Assembly: GCF_023343835.1 (NCBI RefSeq)
Contig: NC_064439.1
Coordinates: 19,725,433 to 19,789,432, forward strand
Length of the DNA: 64,000 nt
Reading direction: 5' to 3'
DNA from: Lagopus muta
Lineage: Eukaryota > Chordata > Aves > Galliformes > Phasianidae
Each line of letters opens with the position of its first letter. Positions within the stretch are counted from its first letter, which is position 1. The notes beneath the pieces are model-generated. The model saw only the letters and a list, made by a program, of their open reading frames with translations, was not told the origin of the DNA and searched no databases. Below, in pieces: positions 1-11,000 of the stretch. The position numbers and the translations under genes are program-made.

Positions 1-699
1 GAGAGCCCTATTTTGCACAAGCCGCTGTGTTTGTGCTGTGGCATTATACAAAAAGCAGAGTGCAGGATACTAGGTTGACCCTCCCCTGCCTAGCTCAGCT
101 CTGCCATGCAGCTGTGCAAACTCTTTCCTTTTGTTGTCAGAGAGCTGTCTTTCTCTCTTTCCAAATGTTGTCTAATAAGCTGCTCCAGCATATGTGCTCA
201 CATGCACTGGACTGCATTGCTATCTGGCAGTACTCAGTGGTTCTTGGCAACTGTGTGCTGTTTACCCATGCATTTCTCAAAGTCAAAAAGAGTCATAAGG
301 CAAGCACAAACCATGATTTCCTCTTTAATACCTTTAATACCTCTCTTTTGTGGTGGATTTTGTCCAGCCTCTGTTGGCTCTCAGACCTACAGTTAATTCA
401 GTATCTGTAATGCTGATATCAGTACTGCTAGATTTGGGTTGCCCTCAGAGAAGCCCATCGGAACACGTGGTTTATTGTTCACAAAATCCAGTTAAGATTC
501 AGAGTGCCCCATAAAATTGTCACCTGTTGTTAAGGAGCTCCTATCTAACCCAACAGTAGATGCCAGGAAAGGTGGTGTGTTTATATATACCTAGCAATGC
601 TGTTAGTGTACTGGTATAAATGGCATCCTACTAAGTGATTTAGGGAAATTCTTCAGCATTTGTATACATGCTACTGACACACAGAGAAAATATTTAAAT

Positions 700-890
700 T
701 GGCTAATGACAGATACCCAAGTGTGATGACCATTAAAACAAGGTATTGGGGAAAAAAAAATTCTTCCACTATTAGTAATCTACTGACCTTTGTTGCTTAA
801 AACACTTTGTCCTTTATTCAAGTGATACTAAAACCATGGTGTGAAATACCCTTAGCATCATGCTTCAAATAATTGCCATTCTTACTTTGT
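700..890. repeat. Diverged repeat, copy 1 (partner at 4540-4745)
   Basis: By eye this segment aligns with 4540-4745 over almost its full length. Shared blocks include ATACCCAAG, TTTGTTGCTT, GTGAAATAC and TTAAATAATTGCCATTC or close variants, in the same order and spacing, with many substitutions. I do not recognise the family. Confidence 0.6.
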
Positions 891-1778
891 GTACAGTTAT
901 CTATTCTATGTGGTCTTTCAATTCCTGACTGAGTGCAACTGAAGATCCACAAATAGGTATGACTGTGTAAGCATTGCTGGCTTGGATAATGAGCAAATGC
1001 TGTATAACAGGAGTGACATGATATTCATTTTGCAACCAAGCATTCATTTGTACAGATGCTTGTTGAACACCTCCTACTTAGAAAATGGATGGTTAACCTT
1101 TTGGCTTGCTTGGGCCACGTTGAATGAAGAGAAATTGGCTTGGGCTGCATACAAAACATATAATATAGTTAATGTATATGAGTAGCAAAAATTATTCTTT
1201 TTCTTTTATTAAAACATAAAAAAGAGGGCAACAGAAACATAAAACTAGTGGGATATTTGACCTTGTTTTTGTGAAACTGATGCATCAGGCTGTTTTTATG
1301 ACAGTGATTGTCATTCTTAGTGACTTCTCAAGGTGTTTGTCAGTGACTTCTGATAAAATTTTACTCTTCCTGTGCTTCACCCTTGAAAATAGTTGTTTGC
1401 AAATACTGCCAGAAAGCAATGACGTGAATAAGGTGTGACTGTGACGTGAAGGATATCTTTCTCTGTTCAGTGAGGGCTTATAAAATTCTAGTAAAGGGAC
1501 GTGATCAAAAGTTGAGTTGAATATCTGATTCCAATTCTATACATTTAATTTGAAAAGTCACATGTAATTTATGATTTTTTTTTTGCAATCTTGAAACCTA
1601 ATCTCAAATTCTGTTATCAAAACAGAAAGCATGGCTGCATATTTTTCACTATTCACAGGAATGTTTAGCTGATCTATCAATATTGCATACACTGATTTGC
1701 CATACCTTGAGTTAGCACTGCACTGTGCCCTCCCCTTGTCCTGCTTTCAGGCCAGTGCAATCACACACCAATGTGGTC

Positions 1779-1838
1779 ATTGCTGAGTGACAGGCTGCGT
1801 GCAGCCCATGGCACAGAGGTTGGACATTCCTGACTTGG
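1779..1838 (-). repeat. Short unclassified repeat (inverse copy at 12156-12212)
   Basis: The reverse complement of this stretch matches 12156-12212: GCATGTCCAACCT-like start, a CTGCATGCAG-like core and a CAGCCTGTC-like end, with scattered changes. Family not recognised. Confidence 0.45.
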
Positions 1839-4539
1839 AACAATGTTTTGCATTTTTTAATAATTTTTTTAAACTTTTTAATACAGCATTCCTCTCCATT
1901 TTTTCCCTACCATGCTATCTTTCTCAAAGCTCCAAGCAATTCCACTGTCAATGAATTTTCTTCTCTAAATGGTTGATAGCTCTCTTTGTGCCACACCTGA
2001 TTAGATAGGTGTATCCTATCAATTGATGCATAATGCCTGGTCATAAGTATTTCAGCTTTACAATCTGAAAATTTGGTTCAGTAAGAGCAGAGAGATCACT
2101 GTTCTCTAAACTGAACACATGATAGGGTTTTGTGTCTGATTTCAGAGTTCTGATGGGACTAGCCATTGCTTTTCAGTAAAAAGCCTATCCTGTTAACATA
2201 CATATATATTTTTATAGACTTGAAGGCAACAGAACTTGTAAGGTGAGTGACAGAGACTCCAACAAAAATGTTTAAGGACTTCTAAAAGCATTCTGGAGCA
2301 CAGCTGGACTGTCTGTACCTCAGAGAAGATAGCAGTCCTTTATTTGGAAGTTGTGATATGATTGATTTAACACTTCTGATATTGTGCACAAGAAAACTGT
2401 GCTGAACAGTTGCAGAAATGACTTCTTATTTAATGGACTTACAACCACCCATTTGTTCACTAAGTACTATATCCAGTACTTCTCGTTGAGATTCCTTTCA
2501 TCTCCTCAGCTCTTTCTTTCGTCAGTTTCTTACAATCACTTGTTCTTTGTCGATTGAAATCTTTGCTAATTCTTTGGGGGCTGAAGACTCAGTGTTTCCG
2601 TAATAATCGTAACAATTAATAATAAGGAAAAGGCTGATAATGACTTAGCATGAAAAAGGGAGACTAATAGAGAAAATCCCACAGCTGCCTGGAAGCACTG
2701 TTCGTAAAGCTCCAGACAAAAAGCTGTGTTGGGTGGCTTCCTCTGCAAAGGCTCTCCTAACTGCAGTCAGTAGAGTCTCAGGTTCCCTAGGTAACTTGAA
2801 TATTAATTATTATATTAGTATTCTTCAAAGGTTTTCCACTTAAAAGAAATGTTTCATTAGTGCAACAAATTACAGAGCCCAATTGGGTGCAAGCTGTAAT
2901 TGTTTTTTATACCTCCACATTGTTTTGCTTTACAGACTTCTAAGCTTGATTTATTCTACTTTGGGCTATACTCCTAAGGTGGCAAATAATCTGCAGTTCT
3001 TCCAAATAGTTACAACTTGTGTTTTTGCTGGAAGCTAGCAAATAGCTAAAAAAGCCCTCAAAAAATGGGTGGGGAGGAAGGGAGGGTGGGTATGGAGAAG
3101 GACTGAGCAGATGCTGTGTTTCAAACAGCCTCTGGGCATTGTGTTTCTGGGCTATCCTGCATAGCTTGAAGCCTGGCAGGGTGATACAACAGTTCTTCAC
3201 AAGCAGTCTTATGCTGTGATAGCTGTAGGCTCTGCCCTCCCTCCTTACTGAAAATGAAGAGAAAGGGAAACTCCTGGGTATAAAATGGGTTTTAAAAATC
3301 CAGATGTTATATCACAACTTAGCCAGCACAATATTTCAGTCCTGCCAATATATTTGTAAGTTTTTATTTAAAAACAAAAAACAGAAAACAAAAACAAAAC
3401 TCAAAAGAACCCAAGATATTGAAAGAAATAGTTGAATTCAATCCATTTTCCTAGTCCTGTAATCTACCCTCCTGCTTTTTATTTCACTTAAAATTTATTA
3501 ACATTTTCCCGCTTTATTATCTCTTCAGAAAAGGCTGTGAAGCATTCTTGGAGGTTATGAGATCCCACTCTTACTTGAAAGGAACAATTTTTAGTATGTT
3601 GCACAAATTTGTAGCAGTATTGCTTAACACATCTGTGTACTGCAACAAAACATAGTCCAAACACAAATGTAATACCCTGCAAGGTCAATTTATGCTTACA
3701 TAAGCTCACACCACCACATAATCAATAGCTTTCCTAACGCTAAACAGATCAATAACTCCACTGTATTCTCTGAAATCTTCCATTCCAGTGTATATGAAGA
3801 AACATAGAACTCCGAGATCGTTGTGTGATTTAAGAATGCATTTGCTTCGTGTTTAATAGAGCATAGGTAAAATCAGAGGCTTATTTCCATTTCAGAAAAG
3901 AAAAAGGCTTGGACAAGAGATGGGAATAGGTGACACTGTGGAGAAATGGATGAATCTGTTAATTGCTTTGCAGACATCATACTTTCCTAAAGATTGAAGA
4001 ATTCCTGTAAGAGGAAACTGATTTAGCATTAGATTTTGTTATGTTTTTATGGTTGACTTTTTCCAAATGTTTTGTTTGAAAAATCAATTACACTTTTTGC
4101 ATATTCAGCCCTGGTTTCAGGTTCAACCTTGCATTTCATTGCCTTAGACATGTATGACATACTACATTTATGAAGAGTTCAAGGGCTCGTCAGTGTGGCA
4201 TATCCCTTCACCACATTTTGTTTCAGATATATTTAATCACTCTTTTCTAAAAGATTGCAATAATTCTTAATATGCCTTTTTGCACTTTGGTGCTATTGAC
4301 TTGGTCAGAAGCTTGGAGAAACCCACTGTTGTAGAGCCCCCAGAGCAGTACTGTAAGGCAATTTCTTGCCCATTGTAAGGGATTGCATAAGTAAGCATAG
4401 ATAAAATATCCCCTCACTGTTTGTGACTGAATCCTTTAAATTTTTCTGGTATATTGCAGGTATTTTGTGGGTTCTTTTTTTCTGAAAATCTCATTATAAA
4501 ATTTCACAATCTTTTTTTGTCTTCAGTACAGCAGCTCGA

Positions 4540-4745
4540 ATGAACTGATGCCTGCAAATACCCAAGGCAGACAACACCTGAACAGCTGTTGGGAACATAA
4601 AGATTTTTCTCTGGTTGTTAATAATCTATGGACATTTGTTGCTTGAAATACTTTGTTCTTTACCAAATGATTTCAGAAACCTTGTTGTGAAATACAGTTA
4701 GCTTATAGGAATTACAGCTTTAAATAATTGCCATTCAAGAGAAGG
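4540..4745. repeat. Diverged repeat, copy 2 (partner at 700-890)
   Basis: Second copy, same orientation as copy 1 and about 3.85 kb downstream, ending about 200 bases before the first visible ST8SIA6 exon. It is either an old local duplication or two insertions of an unrecognised interspersed repeat. Confidence 0.6.
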
Positions 4746-4945
4746 TTCTCTTGAATTGATTAGTTTCTGAATATTTGCTGTGAAATTGGGCTTGCAAGTG
4801 AAAGGAAATGACATTCCTATAGAGGGCTCGTACAGACTTTTGGTGCTTAGTTAGATAGAAATGGTTTTCATTCATCTAGCTCTCTACCACCTCACTTCTA
4901 TTTATTTGTCTGTCTTTGAGCAGGTTTGGTTTGTTTTTTTTTCAG

Positions 4946-5090
4946 GTCAGAGTTAGCCTCCTGCTGTAATGCAGTTCACAATTTTATTGCTTCTCAAAAC
5001 AACACCCCACTGGGAAGTAACATGAGTTATGAAGTGGACAGTAAAAAGACCATCCTCATTACAGAAGACATTTTTAGAATGCTGCCTGTG
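4946..5090 (+). CDS. ST8SIA6: ST8SIA6 coding exon A (stem / start of luminal domain)
   Basis: The exon is 145 bp, preceded by a T-rich tract ending in CAG and followed by the donor GTAAGA. Its first base completes a codon begun in an exon outside the window, and the last codon (GTG) is complete. It encodes [20 protein letters not shown] and the following residues to IFRMLPV, with two N-glycosylation sequons and a CC pair as in mammalian ST8SIA6. Confidence 0.92.
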
Positions 5091-8000
5091 GTAAGAACTG
5101 TATCCTTGCCTGTTATTATAATTACAGTATCGTATATACTTTGGAATAGTAATAGAGCAGCTTTCTTTTATTTCTCTGGAAGAGCCCCTTTGCCCTGTAT
5201 GCTTTTCCTCTTTCACTTTGTGCGACTTTTTTTTAGCCTTCCTTTGCCAGTGGTATAGGCATGAACAGCACATCATAGATCTGGTTGCAGGTAGAGTTAC
5301 TATAGAACCCAAGCTGCTGCCTGTCGTGGCAGTCAGCTGAATTCAAGAATGAAGAATTGAGGAAGGTTGCTTTTTTTTTTCATTCTTATTTTTTAAATAC
5401 ATTTCAGTTTTGAGCTACGTTTCATATTCCTGGTATTCCCATGCTATTTCTCCTGAAGGCTAAGGCTTGTCACTTGTGGAGGCTGTTTTGGGGATAAATC
5501 TGATGATGAGATGAAGTCTTTGCAGACAGAAACACAGACTGAGCAAAGGAATTAGATTTTGTAGCTAGGGTCTTTTAGCAGAGATATGAGATCTAGAAAT
5601 CAGACAAAGGTGTCCTGGTTTCAGCTGACATTAATACTGCACCGTGCTTTGGTTGTTTCTGAGTGCTAAGAGGGCTGAGCCAGGCCACTCAGTGAGGAAG
5701 AGCTACTGCCTTTATGGTGCAGCAGAGAGGGGTGGGACAGAGCCAGAAGAGGTGGCCAGAATTAGGTCTGGGGTTATTCCACAGCATGGGTGCAAGCTGG
5801 CTTTGGGGGTGGTTGCTGCTTGTGGATTGGCTGTGTGTTGGTTGGCAAACATTGGTAGTGGAGCATTGGTTGGTGGGTAATTGTATGTATGTATATTTAA
5901 TTATTGCTGTGTTTTTGTTTTCTTCTGTTTTTCTGAATAATTTTTATCAACCCCCTAGCTGCTTCTAGTCCTCTCCTTATTCTACCTGGGGAGGAGCAAA
6001 CAGATGACTATAGGGTGTTGAGCTACTTGCTGGATTAAATTTCAACAGTCTTTTTGGCAACCAATGTGAAGCTTGAAGGGTTGAGATGACAACAGATCTG
6101 ATGAGAGCTTGTTAAAACAAAACTGTAACAAGCATGACAGTAATTTAATAGTTGCTGGTCACAATGTTGTTTTTTCATTATTTTTGGAGATCTGTCAGTT
6201 TTTTCATGGAACCATATTACTGGCTATATACGATCCCTGATGCACTGTTTGCCATCTCTGGGGGCTGGACTAAGGTTATCGTTCTTCTGTAACACTGGTT
6301 GCGAAACTAATCTGATATTTGTATTTGATATTTCAGTAATCTTCATACTTTGGAAACCGTATCTTGGAAACTATTAATAATTTCACTCTTTACTTGGTCT
6401 CCTCAGGGAGCCAGGCTATGGTGGAGGCAAGTGGTAATGTTCAAATCAGTATGCATCTAATGCTGTGCCTACTTAAAGTACTTCAGGTTTTGTTTAAGGT
6501 TAAACAACTATTTATGAAAATCCTCCAGAGGTCTGTCCCAAAGCTGGATAGTTATAAGTGGCAGAGAGTGGGGGTTGATATGAGTGGGTACCTAAAGCAG
6601 TGGGCACCCACAGTGTTATGGAATTTCACCCCTGAACAACTGCAGAATCCTGACAAATTTGGAAGAGGTATGCTGTTGCCTTGGCAATCCTGGTGAGACA
6701 AAAATCGCTGCAGTGTGCTGGGACCTGGTCCATTTTTACTGAGACCCATTCAGTGCTATACAGCACCCTAAAGGGAAAAAGATATCTGGAGTTGAACAGG
6801 CCCAGCTATTGCTCCGTGCCCTGTAACAGGCCTTGTAGTTCAACTAGAGAACCAACCTGTGCCACTATCAGTTGCCTCTATATAAACAGCAAATAAATGG
6901 CTACAAATGCCAACTCATTTAGTAGGGAAAGAAACTAAAACAAGGATGGAAGAAAATGAAGCAGAGCTATCATAAGGACAGGAGGAGAAAGAACCAGCAT
7001 TCATAAGACAAAAACAGTCTGACCCCTTCGAGACATTCAAAAAGACCTCAGCCATGATCCAGGAGATCATACTGTCACCTGGCTGCTCCAGTGTGGAATA
7101 ATGGGGTCAGTAGCCTGGATTTAGAGGGCATAAATGCCAGGCAACTGGAATCCTTTTCTAGGGAAGGAGTCATTAACAAAGCAATTGGATAAGGGACTCA
7201 AACCTTCACCCTAAGGAGGACATGGTACATTTCCCAGGTAAATGGACCACTGTGGAGAAACATATCTACTACCCGAGGGAATTAGCTGTGCTGGAGGTGA
7301 TGTAGAATATTGACCTAGACAATGGCCAGTTATCTGAAGATCCAGATGATGTCAGGTGCTGGCAATCTGTGACAAAAATGTGTATGGAGCACACCGTCAT
7401 TATATGCCAGCACACTTACAGCAACGTTCTGGAATGATAATGAAAAAAACAATGGAGGAGGTTGCAACTCTACTTCAACAATATGGAGAAAATCTCTCTT
7501 CCTCCCCGTGGGCCTGTGCCTCAGCACAGGGAAACTGTTCTGGGAACTCAAAGACAGGATGTCCTATCTAATTGTGATTTGTGTGATGAGCCTAGTGCTT
7601 TCTTATGCTGCTGTGAATCACTAAAGAAATGGAGGAGGTAACAGAGGTTCCAAATGAAAGAAAAAAGTGTAGTATTTCTTAGCGTATGTTTGCTAGACTA
7701 GCCACAGTTCTCTGTCCTCTGTGTTTTTCTACTGTCTTCAGAATTAAACAGGATACTTGAACATGGTTAATGACATGTTGCCAGGCAACATGACATCTGC
7801 CATTTTCCCTGCTCTTTTACCTTGTTGATAACAGTTCCACCTTATGCTTTTTTTTGAGCAAATTGATGAGAATATCAGGAGGGATAATGCTTCATAGAAG
7901 CAAGTTTTGACTCACTTTTACATGTAGATTCAATTTCTGCAGTTGAAGTAGCCCTGTTGCTGGCTTTCTCTATTGAATGTGCTCCTATAGCAGGGGGGAA

Positions 8001-11000
8001 TGAATGAGATGCATGAGAAGTTTCTGACACCGTGGGATAATAACCAACTAAAATACTATCAACTGAAATAATCAACAATTTACATTAATTTGCTGAGTTG
8101 TGATCACAAGTGGATGCACTAAGGTCTCTTTCAGGTTCCTCAGGGCAAGACAGCAACCTAGTATTACAAAAAAACCCCAAAAAAACAAAAAAACACAACT
8201 TATTACAAAATAAGCATTTGCAAGGTTACCTTCTATTAGCTGACATAGACAATGACAATGTGACAACTCCCGGTCTGTTTAAGTGTAAAGGAAAATGGGA
8301 GAATTTAAGCTATCTTCAGTAGGAGCTAGTTCCATAGCTTTTCACAGGTTCAATCCAGTACTAGGTTTTTTTTCATCACACCAATGTAAATTATATTCAT
8401 CCCATTTTAATGGTCTGGCACTACACCATCAAAACACCCAAGACAGAAGTAGCGGTTTTCAGTCTGTTGGTGACTATTTTTGGCTTTTGGCCGTCTGTGC
8501 CTGGCAATGCAGTCTGCTAAATGGTGGATGCTTTCACTGGGATTTACGAGATTAGAGCTGCAAGGACAAATGACTGAAGGCACACAAAGAAACAATCAAA
8601 AAATTTATTAAGCATGCACTGTGTCTTTTTATTTGTTTGCAGTCCTCTCCTCTTTCAGTTTATCCCTTCAAGAACTGTGCTGTGGTTGGAAATGGAGGCA
8701 TTCTGAAAAATTCCAGCTGTGGAGCTGAAATCGATCGTTCTGATTTTGTGTTTAGGTAAGAGCTGCTTTATCTCTCTGAAGGCTGTTGGACATTTCTACA
8801 TGCTTACCAAGCTTGCCAATGCCAGTTTTTAGCAATGAGAGATCTACCTCTCAAAGGGTACCCCTCCAGCTTTATAGATTTAAGGACTTTGTTTCCTTAG
8901 TAAAAAAGGGATTTTATGGATAGATATATAATCCAAAATTACAAGGATACCTTGCCAGTAGTGTAAAACTTGATTATCTGAGAAAGTGATATTTCTTTTC
9001 AATCAACACTCTTAAATAAAGAGAATTTTTTTTATTTTTTATTTTTTAATAAGGAGATGATAGTAAAAAAACTCTCTGAAATTAAAACAAGTCTGTTATT
9101 AAATACCATGTTTACTTTTGCCAAGGGGTTTATCTAGTCACAGGTTGGGTCACTAATGCAGTTACTTAACTGCCCCAGTATTTGTCTTACCATCTGGGAG
9201 CATCAGATTTAAATAATATTTCATGGAGTCGTAGCATCGTTTGAGTTCGAAGGGATCTGTGACCTTTAAACATCATTTAATCCAACTGCTCTGCAATGAA
9301 CAGATATGATCAACATGCAGTGCGATCAAGTGCACTCTCAGTAAGTTTGCTGATGACACCAAGCTGGGTGGTGCAGTTGACAGAGCAGAAGGAAGGGATG
9401 CCATCCCGAGGAACCTAGAGAGGCTTGCAAAGTGGGCCCAGGGTGGGAACCTAGTGAGGTTCAACAAGGCCAAGTGCAGGGTGTTGCACTTGGGCCAAGG
9501 CAATCCCAGATACATGTGCAGACTGGGAGAACTCATTGAGAGCAGCCCTGTGGAGAAAGACGTGGGGGTTCTGGAGGATGAAAAGCTTGATGTGAGCCAG
9601 CAGTGTGTGCTGGCAGCCCAGAAGGCCAACTGTATCCTGGGCTACATCATAAGAGGGGTGGCTTTATGACTTTAATGACTTTAAACTAAAACAGGAGAGA
9701 TTTAGGTTAGATATTATGTGGAAATTTTTTACTCAGAGGGTGCTTAGGCACTGGCATGGCTGCCTAGAGTTGTGGATGCCCCATCCCTAGAGGCACTCAA
9801 GGCCAGCCTGGATGGGGCCCTGGACAGCCTCATCTGGTGGATGACAATCCTGTCTACAGCAGAGGATTGGAACTGGATGACATTTTCAGTCCCTTCCAAC
9901 CTAAGTCTTCCTATGACATCTATGGTTAGATCGAGTTGTTCAGAGCCTCATCCTGTTTCTTCAGCTCCCTCTGTAGAATGTGGAAAAAAAAGGCAAATTC
10001 GGTACAAAATTTGGCCCACTCATTCAGTGCAGGTGAGACGTTGTTGTTGCTGCAAGGAAACACTAACCAAAATACTTCTCTCAACCATGACCAATCACAT
10101 GGTCTCATTGACTCTGTTTCCTTTCCTGATCTTGAGTAATATATGGGCTTTTCAGATAATTTTAAAAAATCTTTCCAATTAGATAACTGATTTTAATACT
10201 TGAGAATTCTGTATATTAACATGCTAAACCTAAATGTGTGACTTCAAAAGTCACACCTCCTTTCCTTATAACTGAAACCATTCTTTCTGCAGTTGAGCGA
10301 GTTCTGCCATTATCTCATGAAACAGCCATCAGCGTTGCTGTGCCAACTGAGGGATTGGTATCAATCAATCTTTTTAGACAGCAAATGATAGAAAACTTTG
10401 CAGATTAAATGCATGGTTTAGGCAAGAGGTGCAGTATTTTCAGGCAGCTAACATGGGGCATTCATAGACTGTCTCCTTACAGGATTTTATCTCTGCCTCT
10501 GATTTGTGAGATGGTTTATGAAAATGAGCTCTCGATGCCCTATTTTAACCATCTGTACAGTAGATTATTATTATTATTTTTACCAAAAGTGCTAGTGCTG
10601 TAAGGCTTATTTAATGTTTGCAAAGTACTTAGGGGTTCCTGGGAGCTGCATGAAAGCATCATTGCACAACAGCGGAATTTGCAAATAAATACTGTGAAGC
10701 ATCTGCTTAAATAAATGTTTCTCAATTTCAGGTGTAACCTCCCTCCAACAATGGGAAGCATTAGCAAAGATGTTGGCAATAAAACAAATCTGGTGACGGT
10801 TAATCCAAGTATCATAGCTCAGAAGTAAGTAATACTGAAATTCCGTTTCTGTGCAATATTATATAATTGCTTGACGTGATTTAGACTTTGTTAAAAATCC
10901 ATTGAGATAACAACATAGAAGCAGTGCATACTGATTACTCCATTAATGAGCTTTAGTTCCCATGTAAAATATGTACTATTCTAAATGGAAATCTATTATG

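Larger units (their letters stand above)
1..4945 (+). other. ST8SIA6 upstream intron (no exon found)
   Basis: I looked for the preceding ST8SIA6 exons (the stem segment before SELASCC) and saw none, so this stretch is read as part of one large intron. It is AT-rich. It holds a diverged repeat pair with the copies near 700-890 and 4540-4745, a G-rich run at 3068-3091, an A-rich stretch near 3361-3400 and a short repeat at about 1779-1838 that recurs in inverse orientation at about 12156-12212. Short open frames here have no coding look. Confidence 0.6.

Noticed and set aside
4953-5312. 119-codon minus-strand frame
   Set aside because: It is antisense to ST8SIA6 exon A and runs on into intron; no motif.
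8659-8755. Alternative acceptor TTTCAG for ST8SIA6 exon B
   Set aside because: Using it would remove 16 bases and shift the frame relative to exon A; the acceptor ending at 8642 keeps the frame and the expected length.
9273-9669. Open frames of 71 and 118 codons with reverse-transcriptase-like text
   Set aside because: They are part of a 5'-truncated CR1 LINE, not a host gene. The minus-strand 118-codon frame is its shadow.
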